The notes beneath the pieces are model-generated. The model was not told the DNA's origin, did not search any database, and saw only the letters and a program-made list of their open reading frames with translations. From Hyaloperonospora brassicae (lineage: Eukaryota > Oomycota > Peronosporomycetes > Peronosporales > Peronosporaceae): a stretch of DNA of 64,000 nt. This document shows positions 53,670 to 64,000 of the stretch, piece by piece (positions within the stretch are counted from its first letter, which is position 1; every line of letters starts with the position of its first letter). The stretch spans positions 1-64,000 of the forward strand of contig CANTFL010000068.1 in the NCBI GenBank assembly GCA_947650285.1. The letters run 5' to 3'. Both the position numbers and the translations under genes were made by a program.

Positions 53670-56600
53670 GCGCCATACTGTAACAGAACTGAGTTCTGTT
53701 GCTTCTCTACGAGGTAGAGCGACACAGGGCTTAGCCCCACAGAGCTCTGTGCCCGCCAGAAGAGAGCGTGGATACAAGCCTGGCTTGTTAGTCGCTGAGG
53801 CGAGCGTAAAAGGCTTTGAGAAGCATTGGTCGATACTAATCGACTCCGGAGCATCATGCAATTATGCTCGACGTCGTTCCCTTGAGGAAAGTCAGCGATA
53901 CGCTGAAGCGCTCAAATCATGAGGGTGATTCAATCACCGTTCGTTTAGCGACTAGTTTTCGCGTCACGGTGCCTAAAGTTCCGTTGAACTTAGGTGTAAA
54001 ATTTTTGGATTTTGACAACATTGAACGCTCTCTTGTTTCCGATTTGGATTCGAGATACGATCTAATCCTAGGTATGTATTGGCTTGAATGTCATGAGCTA
54101 TGGATCAATTGGAGGCCCTAGACCTTAGGCGCAACGCGCAATGATCCCAGCGAAGCTTTATAGAGTCATGAACCCACATTCGCTAGGCAACAGAAGCACT
54201 ATAGTCGCGACCCGTTGACAGAGGATGTCAACGTGCTGGACATTGGTATGTCAGCGTTAATTAACTTCAATGTCAATGAAGTCAAGATTAAGCGAAGCTC
54301 TTTTACTGTATGTGAAGATAGTAATACTCCGTTGAATAAAATTAATTGTAATACTGTGTCACTGCATGCTGCAATCATGGGCGGCCCAGGGCTGAATCAT
54401 GAAGAAGGTAATTCCTCTGATGTAAGTGGGGTCGCACGTGAAATTTCCTCGAGTGAGGGCGGCCGAGATGGCACCTGACTGAATGTCGGTAATGACATTG
54501 ATGGCGAGAAGCCAGAGTGTTCAGGGCTAGGCCCTGATACTGTACGTGAAGTGTTACGTGTAAATCCACTGGGTGGAGTGTTCGATTTACGTAACACCAC
54601 CAGATGTCGCTCAAGACATGAGCTCCCGTATACAGCGTGCTAAGATGAAAAGCAACCACGGAAACCCTACTGTCTCGACCTCGGGGACGCGTAAGGTTTC
54701 TTTGATGAAACAATCTAAGTGTAGGGTGGCAACTGATAAGCGCCCAACGTCTAAGAAGTCACGAAGTGATAATAGTAATAATACTATATATACACTTGTC
54801 AATGGGTTGACTGGCCATGTTGATGGCAACATTAGTCTTGAGACTCTTCCGTCTTTGGATACTCTCTTTGAACTCGACGAAATGTCTGACGGCGAATTTA
54901 GCCAAGCCTTACAGGCAGGAGAATTATCCGAGTTGGTGGTCATTCGACCGGATATTGACTTGAACTTAACCTTGTTATTAGACAAGTCCAATCTTGAGGA
55001 CAAGAAATTGACACTTAGTGAGCACAGCTGTTCCTCTATCCTAAAGTATTCTCTTGATCCGTTCTATTCTTTGGTTCAGAGATGAGAAGACGTGGTGTGT
55101 TACGACTCTCTATCTGACTTACCTCGTGATAGAGATGTACGTCATGAAATTGACATGGTTCCTGGAACTAACTACTGCGTAACACGGCAGTGGCCTTTAC
55201 CGAAGGAACAGTGTGATGTCATTGACGACTTCTTTCGTGCAAAGCAAGCGGCAGGAATGGTACGTGAAAGGCAAATCTTCCCATTCCACACCGACCTTCT
55301 GTGGGAAAAAAGCCCAATGGGAAGTGGCGCATTGTTCATGCTTACAATAAGCTTATTGCGGCCACCATACCGGCTCAGACACCAATTCCGAGGGAAAATG
55401 TTTTTTAAAACAATATGGTGGGATGTACAATGTACAGTGCGCTCGACTTAGTCGATATTTATTACCAACTTCTCATGCAAGAAAGCGATATTCCGCTGAC
55501 AGCGGTCAGCATTCCAAGCGGTATGCTCTGGAAGTGGCTTGTTATGCCGCAAGGATTATTAAATGCCCCGGCTACATTTAATCGTCTTCTGACACAATTG
55601 TTCAGACCTCACAGAGGTTAAGCACAGACGTATACTTTGATGACATCTTTATCCATAGCCGTGCTATGAACAGTCGGTCCGATGTGGACAATCACATTGA
55701 CCATTTGCGAGCGGTGCTCGAGTGCATGCGCACAAATAAGTTGTACGCCAACGCGTCTAAGTGCATCTTTGGTGCAGGAGAGGTTCCCCTATTAGGGTGC
55801 TTCATTGATAAGCAAGGACTTCGAGCGGACCCCGCTAAGGTAAGAGTCATAGTTGATGGGCCGGTTCCAAAGAACCAAAAGGACTTACGTAAGTGGATTG
55901 GCCTGGCCAATTACTTGCACAAATACAGTTCGAATTACGCAGATATGATTCGGCCATTATCCAATCTCTTTAAAAAGGATGTGGAATGGTGTTGGACTAG
56001 CACCGAGGATTGTGCTTTTCAAACAGTAAAGGAGATTCTCCTTTATGCGCCAATCTTGGCTTTGCCTGATCCTGATCGATCTTTTAGTGTCTTCTGTGAC
56101 GCATCTGACTTTGCCATAGGCAGAGCTCTGTTACATACAGATTCGGATGGACGGGAACGCGTAATTGCGGTTGAGTCTCGGCAGCTGAAGGCTGCAGAAA
56201 AGAACTATCCTGTTCATGATAAAGAGCTACTTGCAATGAAGTATGCTCTCGTCAAATTCAGAGTTCATCTTCTTGGCTCGAAGCCGTTTGTGATCTATAC
56301 AGATCATGCGGCACTACGCACTATGACCCAGTCGCCTCACCTCTCTCAGAGAATGGCTCGTTGGCTTTCCTTCTTTGCCGAGTACAACTTCGAGGTGAAG
56401 TATAAGCCGGGCAAGCAGAATGCTTTGGCTGATGAGTTGTTTCGCAGGCCTGACAATGAGCTTGCTCATGTTACGACTCTGTCGTCGTCGGTCACTGACC
56501 TAATCCGTACGGCATATGCAAAGGATGAACACTGTGTAGCTCTGCTACGTGCTGTAGGGAGCGAGGAGTTTAAGGACTCGGACATAGAATTGTCGGTACG

Positions 56601-58190
56601 ATTACGTATGAGGCTACATCGATATTCTATCGATCAGGGTCTGTTGTGCTATAGCACGGATGTAGAGGATACCCCTCGCATCGTTGTCCCTCATGATGAG
56701 GAGTTGAAGTATCGGATCCTCTATGAGGCACATGATACTGCTTTGAGTGGTCATCTCGCTCGTGAGAAGACTTACGGCTCAATTATTCAATGCTATTGGT
56801 GGCCCAAACTATACAAATGGATGAGCACATATGTGCGTACGTGTGCAATGAATCAACGGGTGAAAGCCTCATCTCACGCGGTTGCGCCTCTGGATAGTTT
56901 GCCCATACCCAAGGGGTGTTGGGAGTTCATCAGTATGGATTTCGTGTTCAGATTATCGAAGGATTTGTATGGAAATACTGGTATTGTGGTCTTTGTTGAC
57001 CGTTTAAGCAAGATGGCTTATTTAGCGGCGGTTCCGGACACCATTGATGGTGAGGGTACAGCTACGCTGTTTATCGATCGCGTGTCTCGACAACACGGTT
57101 TGCCGTTGGCAATTGTCTCTGATAGAGATCCTCGCTTCACTGGCAAGTATTTGAAGTCCATCTTTAAGGTGCTCGGCACACGTTTATACATGTCCACAGC
57201 GGATCATCCGCATACTGATGGTCAAACCGAGCGAGTAAATCGCATCACCGGTGACATCTTGCGCAGTGATTGTGCTGAAACGCCAAATCATTGGAGTTCG
57301 ATGCTCCCTGTCGTTGAGTTTGCGTTAAATACCGCCGTGCATGCCTCCACCGGCTACACACCGTTTATGTGAATGGTCTCACACACCCTCGCGCTCCGTT
57401 AACTCTACCACTGCGTGGTTCAGGGCTTAATGGGGTAGAGATGGCCGATCGGCTTGCTGATATCAGCCCTTCTACTGTTCAAAAACAGGTAAGCGAGTTT
57501 CTCGCAACGCGATTGAATGTCTTACGACATGTGCGTGACGAACTGGCTGATATCCAAGACAAGCAGAATGAACAAGCTGATGCTAAAGGCAGAGGTTGTA
57601 TGGCACATTATCAGGTCGGAGACCAATTTCTACTTAATGCTAAAAACCTACCTACAAATGTATTGTCCGCCGTCTTGAAGACAATGTTGCGCTCGCGCTT
57701 TATTGGACCATTCACGGTCGTCGCTAAGAAGGGACTTGCGTATGCGCTCAACCATCCGCGCAAATTGCGCACACACCCCGTGTTCTACGTTGGCTTGCTT
57801 AAGCCGTATTTGGATGCGTCTCACGTGAACTTAGAGGCACTTGCGCCGGGTAGGTTGGCCTTGCCATCGGTTGCTGAATCCGTATCAGGAGGTCAACCTG
57901 AGCCTCCATCCTGGCTTGGCCCAACTACAACGCCTGGACACGGACTCGCATCGCGTCAAAAGCACTCTGGGTCTTACCCAATGTCTCAAAGAGCCCACTC
58001 AGCTCAAGAAGCACCCTCTCATGCTCCTCCTTCGGTATACTGACCACTTCTGACGCTGCTCGATGAGCAAGGGAACCTTTATTTCCATGACAAGCGACTC
58101 CATAAACGACGTCGTCGTCAGGGTCAATACCAGTATCTGGTGAAGTGGCGAGGGTTACCGGAGTCGGAGAATTCGTGGAAGTTTAAAATA
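53670..58190 (+). pseudogene. pol: pol with chromodomain, Gypsy family 2 copy E
   Basis: Protease motifs (IDSGASCNYARRR near 53840-53880) and the spacer are badly broken. The reverse transcriptase is split over 55092-55451, 55415-55621 and the start of 55666-57372, which also has RNase H and the integrase DDE core. A one-base loss at TPF(Y)VNG ends that frame, as in copy D. Frame 57369-58043 continues with the integrase C-terminus (RSRFIGPFTVVAKKGLAYAL; RTHPVFYVGLLKPY). In a third frame 58050-58190 encodes a chromodomain (YFHDKRLHKRRRRQG, QYLVKWRGLPESENSW). The element is therefore a chromovirus-type Gypsy. Confidence 0.85.
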
Positions 58191-58436
58191 CTTTTCGGCA
58201 GGATTGCCCATACGCCGTTGATGTTTTTGAACATCTTTGCATGGGTCATCTCTCGACCGAGAGCTCTTCTCAATAATAGTGGTGGAGGCGGGTGGGTAGT
58301 TGGGTACCGCTTGAACTAAACCCACATTGACCGGCACAGCCGGAGTATAGCGTGCGCGAGTTCGCAACTGGCCTCTGGCCTTAAGCTTGGCGAAATCATG
58401 CCGTAGCTTTGTTCTAGACGAACATCTGCTACATCG

Positions 58437-58990
58437 TCACTTGCTCTGAGAGCTAAAACGCTGCTGAGGTGTCGTTTCAGATGCACCTAGCGAGAAAAAG
58501 CGTTGTCTTCTTCCTCCTGGGATTCGCGTGCGAATAAAAGGATGGGTATAAACTTCATCGGTGGAAACCGGTGCACCCCGTGCTTGCGTTTCAAGTCGCA
58601 ACTTGGATTGACTTTGAGTCGTCAAGTGAGGTTGCAGGTACCTCTCGCAAAGTACCTGTCGACTCGCCACCTCATCAGAAGATGTCGGATCAGCGCTAAT
58701 GGCCCACGTTGCCAAAGAACGATCTGTCGTTTGGCGTATACGCTCTTCCACATTGACTGGTGGGAACAGATAGCCACGACGACCCTCAAGGGTTGCAGCA
58801 AGCTGCATACGGCGCTGAGCGCTCTCCTCTCTTTGGATAGCTAACTGTTGTTGCTCATCGAGAGGATTGGTGATGATGGCATCGCCGAAGACGTTTGATG
58901 CGGCGCCGATGGCGCGTTGGCTTCTCCACGCTCGGCAAATGAAGCTGGTGCAGTATTAGGCTGTGCCTCTTGCACTGGTGATTCGGACAT
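58437..58990 (-). pseudogene. Antisense ORF in the 3' region of Gypsy family 2 copy E, frameshifted
   Basis: ATG at 58990 (minus) opens MSESPVQEAQPNTAPASFAE. After about 30-35 codons the protein-like sequence continues in another frame (NPLDEQQQLAIQREESAQRR, LEGRRGYLFPPVNVEERIRQ, RSLATWAISADPTSSDEVAS) to a stop at 58437. A single frameshift explains this. It occupies the same place as the 525-codon antisense ORF of family 1: between chromodomain and 3' LTR, starting near the LTR and running against pol. No known domain was recognised. Confidence 0.5.
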
Positions 58991-59217
58991 TGTCCTCTAT
59001 TCACCATGGATATCGGTATCGCTACCATAATATACCTCCACATCGATGTCGAGGTAGGACGAGAGAGTCGAGGACTCATGGATGGCAATGCCATGGTGTT
59101 TTGTGTTTTCCTAACCGTAAGGTCGAAGCGCACACACACCGTCCTCTTCAAAGAAAGAATGCGATTGACGTTTTGTGGAAACGTCAGTCTGGTGGAGGAG
59201 GGGGAAACGGGGTTATA

Positions 59218-59684
59218 CGTCGATTGGTAGTCGACAATAGGTGTGGTACACACAAGGGATGTGAGACCCTTTAAAGTAATATGAGAGCACAGTATTAATT
59301 GTTGAAGACTGATGTCTATCAACCATTGATTACGAGATCTTTTAAAAGGATTATTTAGTACATAAGCGAGTAGGTTATTTACTTTGTTCTACGGTGTTCT
59401 TTTAGGTCAAAAGAAGAAAAAAAGTTCAGCTCCTATTTTGATCCAAAAGACACGTGCCTCTCTGAGGCGTCTAGCGATCGTAAGGAAGTAGCAACTCCTT
59501 GTTAAGGATGCTGCTCCTTGTGCACTCTGTGCGTTTGATTCTTTGAATCGTTTAATCCCCCCTTGGAACAGGTACCGTAAGCTCTCTGAGCTTGTTGACT
59601 CTATGGGTCTGGTTCGTAGAACAAACGATTATTGTAGAGCGCTAAGTCTTCCTCTGACTTACGGAGCTTTGTAGCTCCGCTAAA
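59218..59684 (+). repeat. 3' LTR, Gypsy family 2 copy E (467 bp)
   Basis: The LTR runs from CGTCGATTGGTAGTCGACAA to GTAGCTCCGCTAAA (terminal CA changed to AA). It is preceded by a purine tract GGTGGAGGAGGGGGAAACGG near 59191-59210. It is closer to the copy D LTR than to its own 5' partner in the first 40 bases. Confidence 0.9.
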
Positions 59685-60771
59685 ACTACTGAGTGCGTTC
59701 TTTTAATACCAACGGTGTAGAAACTTATTGTCTTTACTTCGTCTGCATATGCCGTCACTAAAACCTTACGGTTAGACGACACGGGAACTCTGATCTACGG
59801 AGCAAGCTCGTGTAACGCACGCACGGGGGCATGATTTCAACCAAGAACAAATACGGAGACAGAAGACAACCTTTAAAAACACCCATCCGTTTCTAGATCG
59901 GGTCCGTCGCATTGTTTGCCGTGTTGGCCATAGTGAACAGAGCACCTGTGTAAATTTTCATAAGTCGATCCACAAAGGAAACACTGACACCGGTAGTCAG
60001 CAACACACGCCGGATCAGCTTCGATGGCACCTACCCAAATGCGTTCTCGATGTCATACCAGATCATGTGGAGAGGGCGAGATCATCTCTTGCCCTGTTCG
60101 ATCACAGCCATGCTCACGAAGTTATATTCGACGGTGCCGTTGATACTTCGAAACCCTTTCTGAGCGTCAATCATTCGTCTATTTGCTTCCAGCCAGTGCA
60201 TCAGTCTCCTCATCAGCATATTCAAAAAGAATTAGTATATGCACGCTTGAAGGGAACTGGGTGTCCAGTTACGTATATCAGTAGGGTCTCCTTTCTTTTA
60301 TATAAGCTGCACCAAAACCTTTTTCCAGACAGCAGGTATTTTTCTGTGCTTCCAGCATACACCATAAGCAGCATGCACGGTCGTCGAAAGCTCGGGCATA
60401 TAGGTTTAAAAAATATCGTGCCCAACATCATCGATACCCGAGCTGGAGTGTGCATGCGCTTTGTGAATAGAGATCTCCACATCTTCTGACGGTAATTCCA
60501 TCGTAAGGGCATCCATGGCTGCAGTGGCTGGCTTAATAGTAGGAAGAGGCTGTCGAAACGTAGCACCAGCCCGATGGTCGAAATTAAATGCAGGCTGAGG
60601 AGTATTGACAACTTGAAAGTACTCTTGAACAGCTCCTTGTGAAATCGGACATCGCATTGGTAGTTCATCACCAGCAGGTTTCTCGGGGTCTTGAGGCAAT
60701 TCAGCAGAAACTTGTTCCACGCAGGCCTTCTCGTGAGAGCGGAACCTCTTTCTCAATACACTACGTTTCAT
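59685..60771 (-). pseudogene. Utopia-like LINE: reverse transcriptase fingers and palm, decayed
   Basis: On the minus strand: AHAHSSSGIDDVGHDIF near 60460-60406 (fingers), QKGFRSINGTVEYNFVSMAV near 60170-60110, motif A MIWYDIENAFG near 60068-60033, GVFKGCLLSPYLFLVE near 59870-59825 and the active site TAYADEVK near 59755-59730, where YADD has become YADE. Stops and at least one frame change are present. The 3' continuation is at 52108, beyond family-2 copy E. Confidence 0.8.
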
Positions 60772-61442
60772 CTCCTATCAAACACGGCCTGCACTTCGTC
60801 TTGACTTCCTGATGGCTTGCTGTGACGAATTCGTTTCTTGTTGGATATCCTCCAGATCGTCTAGCGCGTCATGTTTCTTCAGGCTGACTGGTGTTTGCGG
60901 TGGTTGTCGACGACCGCGCTGGTGGTCAGGGTACTTGGTCAGACTTGGAGGTCGTCCAGACGGGCGAGGCCCCTGCGAGAACGGAAGTAGAGCCGTATTA
61001 ATTGACGGCGTGAGAGCAGCCTGGTAATTTTTGCAGTTTCTCGGTCTCCCAAATCTGTCAGCTTGTCCGAAAATTCGTCCCCATCCTGCTTTACCGCCAA
61101 TCCAGCAGCTTTTTGATTGGCATCGCTAAGATTGGAGCGTAGCTTTATTCTTGGTTGGCGTGCCGGCGCACTATCCGCGGTGACAGGAAGTACTGGAAAC
61201 GTCTCACCTCTGTCACGGCGGATATAATCGGCAGCAGCATCTTCATCGTTAATCGTGTCTTCATACTCTTCATCTCCACGTGAGATATCCATTTCCATTG
61301 CACAGCCAATCAAGTTATCAGTCCGGCTTTGAGATCCATCTTCAACCAACAGGAGCAAGAAATCACGCAAGCTACAGCTAGAACCATCAATCCCATGATC
61401 AGGAGACTTGGTGCGGGTTCTTGTAGTGTCAATAGCTCTGTT
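60772..61442 (-). pseudogene. Utopia-like LINE: linker between RNase H and reverse transcriptase
   Basis: The frame 61370-60939 is in the same phase as the large ORF upstream and follows its TAA, so it was once continuous with it. It encodes a charged linker (DLGDRETAKITRLLSRRQLI) without a recognised domain. After 60939 the frame changes by one before the reverse transcriptase. Confidence 0.6.
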
Positions 61443-63617
61443 TTACAATTGGTCAGCAGCCTGGTTCTCCATCCTATCCACATGGACCAGATCGTAGTGG
61501 TTGTAGTTGTGCAGGAGAGTGCGAGCCTTGTTCCTCAAACGTCGAAGTCGAGCGTTATTGCACGAGTAGCGTCCACGCACTTGCTCCAAAACCAGTGCAC
61601 TGTCACCCATCACCTTGACGCGACGCACGCCATGATGTTGAGCGCCACGAAGTCCTTCAACCAGAGCAATATACTCTGCAGTGTTGTTGGTCTGCGTCGT
61701 GCTGTCCAGATACCGAGAAATGGTCCACTGGCTCACCGTGCCTTGAAACAGTATGGCTCCTTCCCCAGCAGCGGCATTAGATACCATCGATCGTCGGCGA
61801 CACACTCCATCAAAGAACAGCGTCCAGGAAGTGGGCTCAGGGTCTTGGGCATTCATCGTGGAATCATGGTCGTGCGCTAAATAAAATGCACCCGGAGCAA
61901 CAGTACCAGCAGCAGCGTTGTCACCTGCACCATCATCGGTGGTACCAGCCTTATTATCGTTTTCAGTAGCAGTGTCATCGTGTCCATCATCTCCAGCAAA
62001 AGTGTCATCAAAATTGTCATCAGAATTGTCATCAAAACTGTCATCGAAATGTTCATCATAGTGTTCATCTAAAACGGCATCATTGGGGTCATCAACTTCG
62101 TCTTCATCATCCGTAGCCCCCGCGTTGTGACTGACATCGTGTCTTGTGAGTTCGGACGACACAACAGTCGGCGTAGATGGCGCAGTAGCCGGGCGAATAT
62201 CTTGCGGGGGCGTCGTCGAAGTGTTGCTCGTGTCGGGGGCGTAAACCATCATCCGACGGAGGAAAGCATCAACGGTATTATCCTCGTTGTGGTCCATGTC
62301 CACGTCTTCATCTTGACCCACCAGCAGCGAGGAGTTTAACCGTCGACGCTTGGCACCGGACAGCGACGCTGCAGTACCGGGTCTTGAGCTGGGGCTTGGG
62401 CTTGAACTTCCCGCGGAGCAAGCTGGGACACGAAGACGAGAGCGAGCGGCCAGCCACGGCCAAAAGGAACTAGTGGGTGGGGTGGATAAGTCTGGAGGAG
62501 GGTTACGGCGTGTCACCATGGGCCCTCCTTCAGCCGCTGGTGTGTCTGCGGGTGCCATGAGCCGCGCCGATATGGCAGTCAAAGTGGCTTCTTGAGCTGT
62601 TCCACAGTGGAGGCTGTGCCGAGTAGCCGCTGCCCGTTGGGCAAACGAGATGGCACAGGCGCATCCACTGCGGAAAATGTCAATGAACGGGGTCCCGCGA
62701 TGCCGCCGGTGTCGGTGCGCACGCAGCTCCGCAAGCTGCGGTGCAACAAAGTCGCACGCGACGCAGCGAAAAGTCGCTGCGTTATGCGGGTAGATGGATA
62801 GCGTGGCCAGAGACGGGGCAGGCGTTGCACCATCGTCGACATCCGGATAGTCAGCCGGTGAACGTGAGTCTTGGGACTCGATCGTCCAACCGGGCGTGGG
62901 GGCGAGCGGGTCGGTAGTGGCGGCGTCGGAGGCAGCAGCTTGGTCGGGAGCGGGGCCGGCTTGAACGGGATGAGGTGCAGGATACTCGGCGAGGAGGTCG
63001 ACCGGACGGACGTCTTGGACAAGAACGGGGCAGTCGTCGGTCTCCATGGCGGGATGCGCAGCGTCGAAGATCGAGTCATCGAAGTCGGGGCACGTAGCAG
63101 TAGCATCGTCATCGACGGTGTATTCAAATAGAATATCTTCAACATCCTGAAAACAGTCATCATAAGCAGCTTGATCCATAGCGCCATGAAAGGCAACACC
63201 TTGAGCAGCAATGTCGATGTCTTGAAGGGTGTTCCCGTCGTTGTCCATCGGTTCAGTGAGACTGGCATCATCGACCAGACCTGTCGCGGCAGTCGCGAGC
63301 AGTCGTTCCCGCGCGGCACCAGCTGTTGGATTTGCATCCCTAGCAGCACCGACACGAGCGGCGTCCTCGTCGGTAGCGGCGGCGGTGGCGTCCACGTCGA
63401 TGTCATCGGCGTCAGCAGCAGCTGCAACACCCTCGTCCGTCGCAGCACTCGCAGAGTCGTCCGCGTCACCGTCGTCGCTGAAGAAGTCGCTCCCAACCGA
63501 CACGGCGTCCTCGTCCCGCGCCGTAATCGCGTTCGATGCCGTGCTGCTCGCTGGCTACGGCGGCCGCGACCCACTCGACCACGCGCGACCGCGCGCGAAC
63601 AGCGAGAAGATGGCCAT
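61443..63617 (-). pseudogene. Utopia-like LINE: N-terminal acidic region, C2H2 zinc fingers and RNase H
   Basis: ATG at 63617 opens MAIFSLFARGRAWSSGSRPP and is stopped by TAG at 63557-63555. The same frame is then open to TAA at 61445-61443 (686 residues counted from the GTG at 63503). Residues (same count) 1-240 are Asp/Ala-rich. A C2H2 finger lies at 247-268 (FRCVACDFVAPQLAELRAHR), a second Cys/His cluster at 281-300. Another acidic stretch with repeated DD/DN follows. RNase H is at 560-686 with all four carboxylates in place (LFFDG, NNTAEY, MGDSALV, ENQAADQL). RNase H upstream of the reverse transcriptase plus a restriction-like endonuclease is the arrangement described for oomycete Utopia elements, which target U2 snRNA genes. 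Confidence 0.8.
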
Positions 63618-64000
63618 GGCGCAACAGAGGACACGCAGCAGACACAGTTGAGTAGAATAAAAAACACGAAGAAAGGTGCGAACCAGCGTGTGTACTTGTT
63701 GGAGGGTGGTGGGGGCGGCGCACGCGCTCACCCCCGCTGACAAAAATTCTACTGTGGAATTACTCAAAAGAGCATTCCTGAACCCTTACAGCACCGGAGT
63801 GCAAGGGGCCTGCTCCGGCTCATGTCAACCCTCTCATTTTCTTACGTGTATTTTTGCCAATTAGTAGTCACCCGTGGGAAGCAAAAGCTGCAAGCGGGGG
63901 TAGACAGGACGGAAAACGTCCAAATGTAGTGCTACACCTATGGGCTATATGGCTACATTGGGATTGGAACGGAGGTGTCCTTGCTGGAGAGTGCCGATGG
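63618..64000. other. 5' flank of the Utopia-like LINE
   Basis: No gene was recognised. 63618-63740 is probably the element's 5' UTR. Beyond it, CCGGAG (63794-63799) and CTCCGG (63813-63818) form a short perfect stem around an AAGGGGCC-containing loop, reminiscent of U2 snRNA stem-loop III (GGAG...GGGGCUUGCUCC). The conserved U2 5' half (GGCCTTTTGGCTAAGATC) was not found on either strand nearby, so no U2 gene is called. Confidence 0.35.

Larger units (their letters stand above)
52109..59684 (+). mobile_element. Gypsy family 2, copy E: LTR to LTR, inserted in the Utopia-like LINE
   Basis: The order is 5' LTR, primer site (CTTGGTAGCACT), gag, protease, spacer, reverse transcriptase, RNase H, integrase, chromodomain, antisense ORF and 3' LTR. 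The element interrupts a minus-strand reverse transcriptase just after its active site; the two host pieces are nearly contiguous in protein alignment. No clear 5-bp target duplication remains (TTTCA and ACTAC). All pol frames are broken. Confidence 0.9.

Noticed and set aside
61329..61880. 183-codon plus-strand ORF
   Set aside because: It is antisense to the RNase H-coding end of the Utopia-like ORF, which has clear domain motifs; the plus frame shows none.
62579..63667. 362-codon minus-strand ORF in a second phase
   Set aside because: It overlaps the Utopia-like N-terminal ORF out of frame, and its Pro/Arg/Leu-rich sequence is what a shifted reading of the Asp/Ala-rich region gives. The zinc finger and RNase H lie in the other frame.

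Overview
The window looks like a repeat-rich stretch of an oomycete genome, probably Peronosporales (Phytophthora or downy mildew type). The evidence is a START plus FYVE-like protein of the kind expanded in oomycetes, a mucin-like secreted protein with a short gene and no introns, and Ty3/Gypsy chromodomain elements, a Ty1/Copia element and an RNase H-bearing restriction-like-endonuclease LINE of types common in these genomes. No bacterial or organellar signal was seen. Species cannot be fixed from this sequence.

Layout. 1-124: end of a Gypsy family-1 LTR, followed by the 3' part of a dead LINE with an RNase H domain (125-2440). 2441-19166 is the host-gene part: SNRNP27 (U4/U6.U5 tri-snRNP 27 kDa protein, minus strand, about 7469-8140), several kilobases without a recognisable gene, a START/FYVE-like protein (14673-16250) and a probable GPI-anchored Ser/Thr-rich surface protein (18080-18733). 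From 19167 on almost everything is transposon: Gypsy family 1 (5' half 19167-23946 plus, 3' half 31210-34406 inverted, and a second copy 45645-50565 minus), Gypsy family 2 (copies at 25468-31066 and 52109-59684, plus strand), a decayed Copia element (34955-40186, minus), a decayed APE-type LINE (about 42250-45155, minus), and a Utopia-like LINE (minus, 63617 down to 50566) that family-2 and family-1 Gypsy elements have cut up.

Main deductions. The two family-1 halves at 19167-23946 and 31210-34406 are the two ends of one insertion: both LTRs are 391 bp, the outer flanks carry the same 5-bp target duplication (CCGTT), and the internal breaks meet at the same place in the integrase gene. About 10.5 kb (23947-34406) is therefore inverted relative to the insertion. 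Joining the outer flanks restores an open reading frame of about 187 codons, so the insertion broke a host ORF. The family-1 3' half carries an intact 525-codon ORF antisense to its own chromodomain; the family-2 element has a smaller, broken antisense ORF in the same place between chromodomain and 3' LTR. The two family-1 copies share five in-frame stops, all TAA; the two family-2 copies share several lesions and show alternating blocks of near-identity and strong divergence. These patterns suggest spread of already defective copies in trans and recombination between copies.

All elements appear non-functional as read here. Large intervals (2441-7468, 8141-14672, 40187-42250) hold short or broken reading frames that could not be assigned.
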